NCBI GenBank assembly: GCA_005881895.1
Contig: VBCG01000137.1
Location: 1-47,055 of the forward strand
Reading direction: 5' to 3'
DNA length: 47,055 bases
Source of the DNA: Betaproteobacteria bacterium
Lineage (GTDB): Bacteria; Pseudomonadota; Gammaproteobacteria; Burkholderiales; Casimicrobiaceae
Part shown: positions 27,677-36,247 of the stretch, piece after piece
How positions within the stretch are numbered: the first letter of the stretch is position 1
Layout: each line of letters opens with the position of its first letter
Notes under the pieces: model-generated
Told to the model about the DNA's origin: nothing
What the model saw: the letters and a program-made list of their open reading frames with translations, nothing else
Databases searched by the model: none
Made by a program: the position numbers and the translations under genes

Positions 27677-28238
27677 TAGGAATCTCCAGGAGGTGGGAAG
27701 GATCGAGCTCGGCGAGAGGTGGCAGCTCCGACAGGGAGCGCAAGCCGAGATCATCGAGGAAGGTCTTCGTCGTCGCGTAGAGCGCCGGCCGTCCCGGCGT
27801 TTCGCGATGGCCGACGACCTCGACCCATTGCCGGTCCTCGAGCGTCTTCACGACGTTCGTGGACACGGCGACACCGCGGATGGCCTCAATATCGCCGCGG
27901 GTTACGGGTTGCTGATAGGCGATGATCGCCAGGGTTTCCATGACTGCACGTGAATATCGTGGCGGCTTTTCGGGACTCAATCGGTCGAGATAGGTTTGAA
28001 CGTCCGGGCGCCCTTGGAAACGCCACCCTGACGCAACTTGCACCAGCTCGACTTTGCGCCCGCTCCAATCCGCCCGTAGCTCATCTAAGAGCCTGCGCAC
28101 GAGGTCGGCGTCGAGCGCTGGCTCGAACAGTCGCGCGAGCTGCGTGACGTGAACGGGCTCGCCGGCGACAAGAAGCGCGGCTTCAAGGATCTGCTTGATT
28201 TCGGTCAAGTCGGATATCGGCTCTGCTGTTTGCATCAT
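27543..28238 (-). CDS. scpB: Chromosome segregation/condensation protein ScpB
   Basis: A 231-aa winged-helix kleisin-partner. Typical parts are [39 protein letters not shown] and [20 protein letters not shown]. With ScpA it joins the SMC ATPase in the bacterial condensin. About 50 C-terminal residues are an Ala/Pro/Glu-rich tail. Part of that tail is encoded by DNA that also encodes the start of rluB in another frame. The ATG at 28238 overlaps the scpA stop as ATGA, so ScpA and ScpB synthesis is coupled. Confidence 0.93.
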   Translation of the reverse strand: MMQTAEPISDLTEIKQILEAALLVAGEPVHVTQLARLFEPALDADLVRRLLDELRADWSGRKVELVQVASGWRFQGRPDVQTYLDRLSPEKPPRYSRAVMETLAIIAYQQPVTRGDIEAIRGVAVSTNVVKTLEDRQWVEVVGHRETPGRPALYATTKTFLDDLGLRSLSELPPLAELDPSHLLEIPNAPTKATEAPLALASPVLESSAAAEPGAAADRGEPAASEAQALH

Positions 28239-29069
28239 GTTTCGTTGGCGAGCACAAAGGGGCGCTCACCTTTCAGCTGGACGTGAATCGGTGCATAGGG
28301 TTCGGCTTGTGCAACGTCGATCAGTTGCTCACGCGAAAGTTCAAGCAGCGCGAGGAATGTGACGACAAGGTGCTGCAGATCGGCGTGCTCGGCAAACAAC
28401 GTCGTGAATTCACGATAGCGTCCCGGCAGTAGCAGCTTCAAAAGGCGGCTCATCTCCGAGCGAACCGACAACTCCTCGCGCGATACGAGATGGTGACGAT
28501 TGACTCGCGCCCGATCAATCAGCACTGCCCAGGCCGATCGCAGGTCCTCGAAATCGCGTTGGCGCAACGCGCTCGAGAAAGATGCAAACGGTCGCAAAAT
28601 CGCGTTCGACCAGCGGCAGCGCATCAAGCTCGCGCGATGCCTGCTTCATTCGCTCGTATTCCAGCAGACGGCGAACGAGCTCGGCGCGGGGATCGGCAGA
28701 TTCGTCACCTGGCGGCGCGGGCGGACGCGGCAACAACAGGCGCGACTTTATTTCGATCAGCACCGCAGCCATCAACAAATATTCGGCGGCGAGCTCGAGC
28801 TGCGTCCTGCGCATCATCTCCACGTAGCCCAAATATTGGCGCGTCAACTCGGCCATCGGGATGTCGAGCACATTGATGTTCTGCCGCCGGATCAGATACA
28901 ACAACAAATCAAGCGGACCTTCGAATGTTTCCAGAAAGATCTCGAGCGCTTCCGGAGGAATGTAGAGATCGTGCGGAAACTCGTTGACCGGTTCGCCATA
29001 GACGCGCGCCAGCGGCCGCGGCAGCGGTGACGGGTGCTCGAGATCGAGCGCGGCTTCGCCGCTAATCAT
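28235..29069 (-). pseudogene. scpA: ScpA (SMC partner kleisin) gene with a single frameshift
   Basis: Two adjacent frames together make one ScpA. The first, from ATG 29069, contains FLETFEGPLDLLLYLIRRQN, DIPMAELTRQYLGYVE and LEYERMKQASRELDALP, and goes on to ATVCIFLERV. The second continues DFEDLRSAWAVLIDRARVN, HHLVSREELSVRSEMSRLL and ends with [15 protein letters not shown]. The switch lies near 28570, between FLERV and LRQRDF, and equals one missing or two extra bases. As ScpA is needed for normal chromosome segregation and the flanks are well conserved, a sequencing indel is the likeliest cause. A real split or recoded gene is possible. The start overlaps the trpS stop by 8 nt. Confidence 0.85.
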
Positions 29070-30264
29070 AGGCAAGTCCCATTGCCTGGCGCACATCCCG
29101 CATCGTTTCCTCGGCGAGCTTTCGTGCGCGTTCGCAACCGTCCGCAACGATGTTGCGAACGAGCGCCGGATCGTCGAGATACTTTTGCGCGCGGTCGTGA
29201 ATCGGTTTTTGTTCGCGTATGATCGCGTCGATCACCGGCTGCTTGCATTCGAGACAGCCGATACCGGCCGTCGTGCACCCTTTGACGACCCAGTCTTGGG
29301 TCTCCTTCCCGGAATAGATCTGGTGCAATCCCCAAACGGGACATTTCTCCGGGTTGCCCGGATCGCTGCGGCGGACACGCGCGGGATCGGTCTGCATCGT
29401 GCGGATCTTTTCCGTCACCGCCGCGGGATCTTCGCGCAGCATGATCGCATTGCCGTACGACTTCGACATCTTCTGCCCGTCGAGACCCGGGACGCGAGGC
29501 GTTTCCGTCAGCAGCGGCTGCGGCTCCGGCAGGATCACGCGCCGCGAGCCTTCGAGAAAACCGAACAGACGCTCCTGGTCGCCCAGCGAAAGATTTTGCG
29601 TGTCGTTCAATAGCGAGCGCGCGGCGTCGAGCGCTTCCGTATCGCCCTTCTCCTGGAACGCAGTGCGGAACTGCTGATAGCGTTTCGCCTTCTTGCTGCC
29701 CAGCTTCTTGATCGCCAGCCGCGCTTTCTCCTCGAAACCCGGCTCGCGGCCGTAGATGTGATTGAAGCGCCGCGCGAGCTCACGCGTCAGCTCGATGTGC
29801 GAGACCTGATCTTCTCCCACCGGCACCATGTTGGCGCGATAAATGAGGATGTCTGCACTTTGCATCACGGGATAGCCAAGAAAACCGTAGTTGGACAGAT
29901 CACGATCGGGGAGCTTTTGCTGCTGCTCCTTGTACGACGGCACGCGCTCGAGCCAACCAATGGGCGAGATCATGCCGAGCAACAGTGTCAGCTCGGCGTG
30001 CTCGGGAACGCGTGACTGGATGAAGATCGTCGCCCGCGTGGGATCGATTCCCGCCGCCAGCCAATCGATGAACATGTCCCATACGCTTTCCGCGATTGTT
30101 TCGGGTGTTTCGTAATGCGTCGTCAATGCGTGCCAGTCGGCCGCGAAGAACAGGCATTCGTATTCTTCCTGGAGCTTGATCCAGTTCTTGAGCGCGCCGT
30201 GATAATGGCCAATGTGCATGCGCCCCGTCGGACGCATGCCCGACAGCACGCGATCAGCAAACAT
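29062..30264 (-). CDS. trpS: Tryptophanyl-tRNA synthetase
   Basis: A 400-aa class I aminoacyl-tRNA synthetase. The HIGH-type motif is RMHIGHYHG, the KMSKS motif is GQKMSKSYG, and the Trp-binding segment GYPVMQSADILIY is present. It charges tRNA-Trp in the cytoplasm. It is the longer betaproteobacterial form, with an insertion before the KMSKS domain and an extra CLECKQPVIDAI region near the C-terminus (E. coli 334 aa). The ATG at 30264 (MFADRVLSG) fits the family start; another ATG lies two codons upstream. Its end overlaps scpA. The inverted-repeat element at 30292 occupies the upstream gap to the site-2 protease gene. Confidence 0.95.
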   Translation of the reverse strand: MFADRVLSGMRPTGRMHIGHYHGALKNWIKLQEEYECLFFAADWHALTTHYETPETIAESVWDMFIDWLAAGIDPTRATIFIQSRVPEHAELTLLLGMISPIGWLERVPSYKEQQQKLPDRDLSNYGFLGYPVMQSADILIYRANMVPVGEDQVSHIELTRELARRFNHIYGREPGFEEKARLAIKKLGSKKAKRYQQFRTAFQEKGDTEALDAARSLLNDTQNLSLGDQERLFGFLEGSRRVILPEPQPLLTETPRVPGLDGQKMSKSYGNAIMLREDPAAVTEKIRTMQTDPARVRRSDPGNPEKCPVWGLHQIYSGKETQDWVVKGCTTAGIGCLECKQPVIDAIIREQKPIHDRAQKYLDDPALVRNIVADGCERARKLAEETMRDVRQAMGLAYD

Positions 30265-30291
30265 GTGCAAAAACGATCGTTGTTCTTTCGC

Positions 30292-30467
30292 TAGTGGCCT
30301 GTAACAGGGGAATCGGTAGTGAGCGACAGCGTTATGGCGCCGCTATTCGTGCCGAGTGCAAGGCGCCGCTGCGAAGCAAGGGTAGGTCCCCTTGCGAGCA
30401 GTGGCAACGCAGCAATCGGCACGGACAGCAAGCCAGACACTATCGATTCCCCTGTACAGGCCACCTA
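30292..30467. repeat. 176-bp MITE-like element with 30-bp terminal inverted repeats
   Basis: The left end (30292-30321) includes GTGGCCTGTAACAGGGGAAT and ends GTAGTG. The complement of the right end (30438-30467) includes GTGGCCTGTACAGGGGAATC and ends ATAGTG. Over 30 positions they differ by one substitution, an A inserted in the middle and one G near the tip. The inside is again strongly self-complementary: GTGCCGA pairs with TCGGCAC, GCTGCG with CGCAGC, and GCAAGGG with CCCCTTGC around a short loop. This gives a cruciform or multi-branched RNA shape. No coding capacity. It fills the gap between the site-2 protease stop and trpS and resembles the 10094-10280 element in design. Confidence 0.6.
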
Positions 30468-30469
30468 AT

Positions 30470-31126
30470 TTACATGCCGATGATTCGGGCAATCATCGAG
30501 GCGGCGACGCGAATCAGCGGGCGCATCAGGTCGTCGAGCACGCCCAACGCCAGCAAGGCAAGAATAATGAAAAATCCGTACGGCTCAAGGCGCGACAACA
30601 TTGTGGAGGCGTTGCCGGGCAACAAGCCGGCAAGGACTCGGCCGCCGTCAAGCGGCGGCAGTGGAAGCAGATTCAACGCCATCAACACCAGGTTTACCTT
30701 GAATCCAATATCCGCCATCTCAAAAAGGCCTGCGCTCGGGAACGGTCCCGAAGGCGCAGTGGCGGCAAGCGCGAATGCCCATAACAGCGCTTGCAGAAAG
30801 TTCGACCCCGGTCCTGCGGCGGCCACCCAAATCATGTCGCGCTTCGGATTCTTCAGATTACCGAAGTTCACTGGCACCGGTTTGGCCCAACCGAAGACGA
30901 ATGGCGGCGATCGGTTGACCCATGCCAGCGCCAGCAACATGCCCGGAACCAGGATCGTCCCGACCGGATCGATGTGCTTCAATGGGTTCAGCGTAATGCG
31001 GCCAAGCATTTCGGCCGTGCGATCACCGAACAACTTGGCGACGTAGCCGTGAGCGGCTTCGTGCAACGTGATCGCAAAGACCACCGGCACTGCCCAGAGC
31101 ACGATGGTCTCGAGCGAAACATCCAT
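30470..31126 (-). CDS. Site-2 protease (M50) family membrane metalloprotease
   Basis: A 218-aa polytopic protein of the M50B rhomboid-unrelated site-2 protease family. Zinc ligands are in TLHEAAHGY (HExxH) and NLLPLPPLDGGRVL (the conserved Asp). Four to six membrane helices surround them, and there is no PDZ domain, so it is the short form found before trpS in betaproteobacteria. It would cut transmembrane segments of unknown substrates. The stop codon lies 2 bp from the right tip of the inverted-repeat element. Confidence 0.9.
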   Translation of the reverse strand: MDVSLETIVLWAVPVVFAITLHEAAHGYVAKLFGDRTAEMLGRITLNPLKHIDPVGTILVPGMLLALAWVNRSPPFVFGWAKPVPVNFGNLKNPKRDMIWVAAAGPGSNFLQALLWAFALAATAPSGPFPSAGLFEMADIGFKVNLVLMALNLLPLPPLDGGRVLAGLLPGNASTMLSRLEPYGFFIILALLALGVLDDLMRPLIRVAASMIARIIGM

Positions 31127-31192
31127 TGATTTTCTATTTTACCCTAGTCGGGCCCTTCCCGTCCGACCTGCATTTGGTCGCTTCCCACGTCT

Positions 31193-31822
31193 TCACGTAG
31201 AGAAGCCGATGCGCCCCGGATCGCCCAGCCCGCGCCGGACGACGACCGGCGGCGTTTGCGCGAGGTCAATCACCGTTGTGGGCGCTGCCGCGCAAGGACC
31301 GGCGTCGATAATGAGATCGATTGACTGCCCGAATCGCGCGCGAATCGATTCTGCGTCGTTGAGCGGCTCCTCACCTTCCGGGGGGATAAGCGTTGCGGAA
31401 AGAATGGGTGCGCCAACTTCATCGAGCAAAGCGCGCGCAAGCCGATGGTCGGGGATTCGTACACCGATCGTTCGACGACGCGGATGCTGCAGACGTCGCG
31501 GCACTTCATGGGTTGCGGGCAACAGATACGTAAAACTGCCGGGCGTTCCTTGCCGGACGATGCGGAATTGCCAGTTGTCGAGCCGCGCAAAATGGCCAAC
31601 GTCGGCCATGTCGCGACACATCAGCGTGAGGTGATGCCGCTCGTCCAAGCCGCGAATCACGCGAATGCGTCGCGCCGCCTCTGCATCATCCAGCCGACAT
31701 CCGAGCGCATACGATGAGTCTGTCGGATACGCGATCACACCGCCATCGCGCAGCGTTCGCGCCGCCAAGCGAAGCAACCGCGGCTGTGGATTCGTCGGAT
31801 GAATCGTCAATACTTGCGGCAT
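31193..31822 (-). CDS. YciO/Sua5/YrdC family threonylcarbamoyladenylate synthase-like protein
   Basis: A 209-aa YrdC-fold protein. Characteristic pieces are GGVIAYPTDSSYALGCRL, RHHLTLMCRDMADV and RRRTIGVRIPDHRLARALLD. The PTDSSYALGC wording is that of YciO paralogues rather than TsaC. The biochemical role (threonylcarbamoyl-AMP synthesis for tRNA t6A37, or another task) is therefore uncertain. It is divergent from cysB, with 78 bp between the starts, and heads the order yciO - site-2 protease - trpS - scpA - scpB - rluB. Confidence 0.88.
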   Translation of the reverse strand: MPQVLTIHPTNPQPRLLRLAARTLRDGGVIAYPTDSSYALGCRLDDAEAARRIRVIRGLDERHHLTLMCRDMADVGHFARLDNWQFRIVRQGTPGSFTYLLPATHEVPRRLQHPRRRTIGVRIPDHRLARALLDEVGAPILSATLIPPEGEEPLNDAESIRARFGQSIDLIIDAGPCAAAPTTVIDLAQTPPVVVRRGLGDPGRIGFST

Positions 31823-31859
31823 ATTGCCTGCGTGTCCGGAATTGCGATGACCCTGGCTA

Positions 31860-31879
31860 TATAATGTACGACAATATTG
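31860..31879 (+). promoter_or_regulatory. Probable cysB promoter -10 and palindrome
   Basis: TATAAT at 31860-31865 lies 36 bp before the GTG start of the cysB-like gene. It is followed closely by the perfect palindrome ACAATATTGT (31870-31879). A -35 hexamer is not convincing. LysR-type genes are commonly autoregulated from sites overlapping the start region, so this palindrome is a candidate operator (inference). Confidence 0.4.
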
Positions 31880-31900
31880 TTGAAAGCGTTATATGCGGTC

Positions 31901-32842
31901 GTGAACCTGCAGCAGCTCAAATATCTGTGCGCGGTCGTCGACCACGGATTGAACGTTTCCGACGCTGCGATCGCGCTGTATACGTCGCAGCCCGGCATCA
32001 GCAAGCAGATTCGGCAGCTCGAGGACGAGCTCGGTCTGCGCGTCTTCGTTCGCCAGGGCAAACGTCTGGCATCGCTTACGCCGGCGGGTGAAATCGTCGT
32101 CGCAACGGCGCGACGGGCGCTCCGCGAGATTGCCAACATGAAGCGCGTCGCCGATGAGTTCCGTAGCGAGGACGCGGGGACGCTTGCCATCGCCACGACG
32201 CACACGCAGGCGCGCTACGTGCTGCCTAAAGTCCTGTCCGCTTTCACCGCTCAATTTCCAAAAGTGCGCGTGATGCTGCACCAAGGCAATCCGGTCCAAG
32301 TTGCCGAGCAGACCGTGGCCGGGGAGGCTGACCTCGGCATTGCCACGGAATCGCTTGCGGATTACTCCGAGCTGGTCACGCTGCCGTGCTATCGCTGGAA
32401 TCGATGCGTCCTTGTGCGCAAAGGTCACGTGCTAGCGAAGATGAAGCCGTTGACGTTGGAGGCGCTCGCACAGCATCCGATCGTGACGTACGACTTCGCC
32501 TTTACTGGACGCTCCGCGATCAACGCCGCGTTTGCGGCCAAGGGTCTGCAGCCGAACGTCGTGCTGACGGCGCTCGACTCCGACGTCATCAAAACGTACG
32601 TCGAGCTCGGTATGGGCGCCGGCATCGTGGCGCGGATGGCCTACGATCCGGAAAAGGATCAGGCGTTCGAAATGCTCGACGCGAGCCATCTCTTCGCCAC
32701 GTCGACGACGCGCCTCGCATTGCGACGCGGCGTCTTTCTGCGTGGCTACGTCTATCAGTTCATCACGCTCTTCGCGCCGCAATATTCGCGTTCGGTCGTC
32801 GACGCTGCGCTCGCCGGCGACGCAGTCGCTGTCGAGTTGTGA
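31901..32842 (+). CDS. cysB: LysR-type transcriptional regulator CysB-like
   Basis: A 313-aa CysB/Cbl-type regulator. The N-terminal winged helix reads NLQQLKYLCAVVDHGLNVSD, then SQPGISKQIRQLEDELG. The effector domain has TTHTQARYVLPKVLSAF and LHQGNPVQVAEQ, the region that binds sulfate/thiosulfate or N-acetylserine in CysB. It is expected to activate sulfur-assimilation genes, none of which is in the window. The GTG at 31901 matches the family N-terminus (M-N-L-Q-Q); an upstream ATG is not conserved. Its stop overlaps the following transporter gene as GTGA. Confidence 0.9.
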   Translation: MNLQQLKYLCAVVDHGLNVSDAAIALYTSQPGISKQIRQLEDELGLRVFVRQGKRLASLTPAGEIVVATARRALREIANMKRVADEFRSEDAGTLAIATTHTQARYVLPKVLSAFTAQFPKVRVMLHQGNPVQVAEQTVAGEADLGIATESLADYSELVTLPCYRWNRCVLVRKGHVLAKMKPLTLEALAQHPIVTYDFAFTGRSAINAAFAAKGLQPNVVLTALDSDVIKTYVELGMGAGIVARMAYDPEKDQAFEMLDASHLFATSTTRLALRRGVFLRGYVYQFITLFAPQYSRSVVDAALAGDAVAVEL

Positions 32843-34092
32843 CCGGTTCGTCGGCGAGGCCCGACTCCGTCGCGCATCCGAAACTCCCCTACCCGCGGTC
32901 ATGGTCGTTCGCCGCGCTGCTTGCGGCGCTGGCGATGCTCGGTCCTTTTGCGATCGACATGTACCTCCCTGCGTTCCATGCCATTGCGCTGGAATTCGCC
33001 GTCTCGCAAATCGCTGTTCAGCAGACGCTGTCGACCTATCTCTTTGCCTACGCCTTCGTGATGTTGTGGCACGGTGCGTTGTCGGACGCGTTGGGTCGCC
33101 GTCCCGTTGTGCTCGTAAGCTTCGCGATCTACGCGTTCGCGTCGCTCAGGTGCGCAATCGCGGGCAACATTCAATCGTTATGGCTCTTTCGTACGTTGCA
33201 AGGCTTGTCGGCGGGCGCGGGCCTTGTCGTCGGACGCGCAATCATTCGCGACCGCTATCACTGGCCGGAAGCGCAGCGCCTGATGTCGCAGATCACGCTG
33301 GTCTTCGGAATTGCGCCGGCGCTTGCGCCCGTTGTTGGCGGTGTGTTGCTGAATGCGCTCGGCTGGCGCGCCATCTTCTGGATGATGCTCGTCCTCGTTG
33401 GCGCAGTCCTCGCGCGGACGGCGCTTCGCTTGCAAGAAACGCTGCCGAAGACGCTGCGCCAACCGCTGCATCCACGCGTGTTGTGGGCCAACTACTCGCA
33501 GGCACTGCGCACCTCCGACTTCCTGTTGGTTGAGCGCAATTCCTACGCTCAACTTCGCGGCAATCTTCATCTACGTCGCCGCGGCACCCACTTATCTCGG
33601 TCGATCTTTTGGGCTATCGACCTACGGATTTGCATGGTTCTTCGTCCCGCTGATCAGCGGCATCATGACAGGCGTAGTGTTTTTAGGGCAGCTTGCCGGT
33701 CGACTATCACCGAATCGAACGATCCGCATCGGTTACGCGTGCATGTCGCGGGCGCATTTTTCAATCTCCTGGTTGTTGCATTCGTTACGCCGAATGTGCC
33801 TTGGCACGTATTGCCACTATTTCGTATTCACGATGGGAACCAGCTTCGTGATTCCGAGCGTCACCTTGCTGCCACTCGGCCTCTTTCCCGCGATGCGGGG
33901 ATTAGCGTCTTCGCTCGCGGGCTTCGTTCAATTTGCGCTTTCGGGTTCAACGCACGCACGATCGCGCCATTCCTTGCGCATTCCCTTGCGCATTCGCTCG
34001 CGTCGCTCGCAAGCGGTATGGCAGCTCTGACAGTTGCAAGCTTCGCGCTGTGGTTGGTGTACGGACGGCGCGCAATGCTAAGTGTTCTCTGA
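32839..34092 (+). pseudogene. Bcr/CflA-type MFS drug transporter gene with four frame switches
   Basis: Five segments in two alternating frames together form a 12-helix MFS transporter. The GTG start (32839) overlaps cysB. The first half is intact: LGPFAIDMYLPAFHAI, SDALGRRPVVLVSF, LQGLSAGAGLVVGRAIIRDR, and PVVGGVLLNALGWRAIFW. The reading frame must then change near 33530 (then TLNFAAIFIYVAAAPTYLG), 33742 (AGAFFNLLVVAFVTPNV), 33815 (TMGTSFVIPSVTLLPLGLF) and 33945 (NARTIAPFLAHSLAHS). Bcr/CflA proteins export bicyclomycin, chloramphenicol or related compounds. The clustering of indels in one half suggests either decay or a low-quality stretch of assembly. Confidence 0.8.
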
Positions 34093-34275
34093 CCCAAACA
34101 CTGCAACGCCGAAAGCCGGTAACGGGTCGAGCTTCGAGCGCGTAGAACGCCAATGACTTAATGCGACGAATGACGTTAACTTTTCATCCGGGAAGTGCAT
34201 GGTCAGCTGTTGTTTATTAGTTTGCGCTTCGAATGACAGCGTAATAATCGCCGGCTTCTTGAGCAGATCATCCAT
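34078..34275 (-). CDS. Small hypothetical protein divergent from luxR
   Basis: A 65-codon frame: MDDLLKKPAIITLSFEAQTN, then a helix-like middle (KQQLTMHFPDEKLTSFVALS) and a short basic/hydrophobic end. It resembles no family I recognise. It starts 62 bp from the luxR start on the other strand, and its last 15 bp overlap the transporter gene end. No good ribosome site is seen. Base composition is as AT-rich as luxR and unlike the flanks, so the two may have arrived together. It could be a chance frame. Confidence 0.35.
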   Translation of the reverse strand: MDDLLKKPAIITLSFEAQTNKQQLTMHFPDEKLTSFVALSHWRSTRSKLDPLPAFGVAVFGSENT

Positions 34276-34278
34276 TTG

Positions 34279-34289
34279 CGTAATTTACG
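34279..34289. promoter_or_regulatory. Palindrome in the luxR / small ORF intergenic region
   Basis: CGTAA-T-TTACG is a perfect 5-bp inverted repeat. It sits 3 bp before the start of the small divergent ORF and 48 bp before the luxR start. It is a candidate operator for the pair. It does not look like a classical 20-bp lux box, so the binding protein is unknown. Confidence 0.3.
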
Positions 34290-34337
34290 AAACAGAAATG
34301 AAGGAATAGAGTCTGCCCGACGTCAAGGGGGATTCCG

Positions 34338-35234
34338 ATGCTCGTTCAAATTGAGCCGAAAACAAATTTTGAAGTGGAGGACTTGTGTTTCGCCCCTTGG
34401 TTGGCGTCGTTAAGCGAGCCAGCGCGCAAGGGCGAATCTATCATTGAGCCGCTTCAAGCAATTGTCCGTTCAATGGGCTTCAGCTCCTTCTTGTACGCAG
34501 TTGGGACAAGCAAAAACCTTCATCACGACGAGCGCTTCTATTTGTGGACGACAGTTCCAGCCGAGTGGATCGCCGAGTACGATAAGAACAGCTACATCGA
34601 GGTTGATCCTCGGGTAAGTTATGGGTGGTCAATGTGGCCGACGCCATTGATCTGGGACAAGCGCATCGCCGCTAACAATCCGGACGTCGAAGCGTTTCTA
34701 GCCCGTGCAGCCAAATACGGAGTGGGGAGCGGCCTCGCGATCTATTTGCGAGATGCGGGTAACAAAATCATGTTCGCCTTGAATCGCCGACAACGAGCAT
34801 TGAGTTCAAAGGATCGCGAAAGGATTGGCGCAATAACGCCCCAGGTAATGTATCTCGGTACGGTTCTTCATTCGGTATTCATGGCAAATGTGATCGCCAA
34901 AGGTCTACCGCCCATGCAGGAAGGCAGCCCCCTTTCCCCTCGCGAGCTCCAGTGCCTCCATCTCGCGGCGCGCGGCATGGTGAGTCCCGACATCGGCCAC
35001 AAGCTGAACATCACCGAGCGCACGGTGAACTTTCATTTCAGCAACATCATCAGCAAATTGGGCGTGCTCAACCGTCACGAGGCCATTGCGATGGGTGTAG
35101 CACATGGGCTGATTCAAGTGGATCGTCGCAACACGCCGCTGGTGCCGTTGCATCCATCAAGAATTCGGGATGCGCAACTCAAGCGCTGGGAAAATCTAAG
35201 AAAGCAACGCGCGCCGCCACCGTCGGAAGTGTAA
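34338..35234 (+). CDS. LuxR-type solo regulator with autoinducer-binding domain
   Basis: A 298-aa quorum-sensing type regulator. Residues 30-185 form the autoinducer domain. The pocket residues of TraR/LuxR have counterparts in Trp77, Tyr81, Asp90 and Trp106 (W-x3-Y-x8-D spacing kept exactly). The HTH region (about 200-260) reads PLSPRELQCLHLAARGMVSP, then NITERTVNFHFSNIISKLGV. About 37 residues after the HTH form a basic tail (HPSRIRDAQLKRWENLRKQR), uncommon in LuxR proteins. No luxI-type synthase is in the window, so it is a solo that may sense foreign acyl-homoserine lactones. A strong GGGGG ribosome site precedes ATG 34338. Visibly lower GC than the neighbours. Confidence 0.9.
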   Translation: MLVQIEPKTNFEVEDLCFAPWLASLSEPARKGESIIEPLQAIVRSMGFSSFLYAVGTSKNLHHDERFYLWTTVPAEWIAEYDKNSYIEVDPRVSYGWSMWPTPLIWDKRIAANNPDVEAFLARAAKYGVGSGLAIYLRDAGNKIMFALNRRQRALSSKDRERIGAITPQVMYLGTVLHSVFMANVIAKGLPPMQEGSPLSPRELQCLHLAARGMVSPDIGHKLNITERTVNFHFSNIISKLGVLNRHEAIAMGVAHGLIQVDRRNTPLVPLHPSRIRDAQLKRWENLRKQRAPPPSEV

Positions 35235-35236
35235 AT

Positions 35237-36229
35237 TCAGCCGCTACGCCGGGCTATGCCGGCTTTGTGTCCCGCGCCGCCGTCCAATTGAGCGACGTAC
35301 GACGCGAGGTCCGAAGCAAGTTGCGACTCGATCACGACGGGCTGTCCAGTCGTCGGATGGACGAACGCGAGCTTCCACGCGTGCAGAAACATGCGCCGCA
35401 ATCCTTCTTTCGCAAGCGCCTTGTTCCAGGCAAAGTCGCCGTACTTGTCGTCGCCCGCGAGCGGAAATCCGAGATGCGTCAGATGTACCCGAATCTGGTG
35501 CGTGCGGCCGGTCCGCAACTCAGCCTCCAATAACGCAAGCGGCGGATCGTGGTCGGCCCAGATGCGGCGCCGGTAGATCACCGTTTCGGCCTCCCGACCG
35601 TCCTCTTCCACGCGCACCCTGCGCTCGCCTTCCCGCGTCGCGAACTTGTGCAACGACAGTCGTACGGCTCGTTTCGCATCACGCCAGCGACCGCGGACCA
35701 ACACCAAATAGCGTTTGTCAAACTCGCCATTTCGAAGCTGCTGATGCAGCGCAACCAACGCCGCTCGCTTTTTAGCGACAAGCAGCACGCCTGACGTGTC
35801 ACGGTCGAGGCGATGCACGAGCTCGAGGAACCGCGCGTCGGCGCGCGCGGCACGAAGTTGCTCGATCAGTCCGTAGGCAATTCCGCTGCCGCCGTGCACT
35901 GCAAGTCCGGCAGGCTTGTCGATGGCCAGGATTGCATCGTCCTCGTAAAGAACGGGCGCTTTTGACGCGATCTTTGGAACGGGTCGTGAGGTCGTCGCCT
36001 GCTTCGCCATCCGCACGGGCGGGACCCGCACAACATCGCCGGAAGCCAGCCGCGTTTCGGCGCCGACTCGCCCTTTGTTCACGCGCACTTCGCCGGTTCG
36101 CAAGATGCGATAAACGTGACTCTTGGGAACGCCTTTCAGAATACGAACCAGAAAATTGTCGATCCGCTGGCCGGCTGACTCCTCGCCAACCGTGAGCCAC
36201 GAGACAGCATCCTTGCTTAACTCATTCAT
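35237..36229 (-). CDS. rluC: 23S rRNA pseudouridine synthase RluC
   Basis: A protein of about 330 aa of the RluA family. The S4 domain (GQRIDNFLVRILKGVPKSHV) is followed by the catalytic motif HRLDRDTSGVLLVAKK (Asp catalytic) and RTGRTHQIRVHLTHLGFPLA near the C-terminus. It modifies U955/U2504/U2580-type positions of 23S rRNA. The ATG at 36229 (MNELSKDAV) is chosen; an ATG at 36265 would overlap the rne promoter. Its stop is 2 bp from the luxR stop (convergent). The divergent rluC/rne arrangement is standard in betaproteobacteria. Confidence 0.9.
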   Translation of the reverse strand: MNELSKDAVSWLTVGEESAGQRIDNFLVRILKGVPKSHVYRILRTGEVRVNKGRVGAETRLASGDVVRVPPVRMAKQATTSRPVPKIASKAPVLYEDDAILAIDKPAGLAVHGGSGIAYGLIEQLRAARADARFLELVHRLDRDTSGVLLVAKKRAALVALHQQLRNGEFDKRYLVLVRGRWRDAKRAVRLSLHKFATREGERRVRVEEDGREAETVIYRRRIWADHDPPLALLEAELRTGRTHQIRVHLTHLGFPLAGDDKYGDFAWNKALAKEGLRRMFLHAWKLAFVHPTTGQPVVIESQLASDLASYVAQLDGGAGHKAGIARRSG

Positions 36230-36241
36230 TCGCTTATAATT
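36214..36241 (+). promoter_or_regulatory. Probable rne promoter
   Basis: TTGCTT (36214-36219), a 16-bp spacer and a consensus TATAAT (36236-36241), directed to rne 540 bp downstream. It overlaps the 5' end of the divergent rluC gene. The perfect -10 box is the best sigma-70 match in this gap. Confidence 0.55.
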
Positions 36242-36247
36242 GTGATC

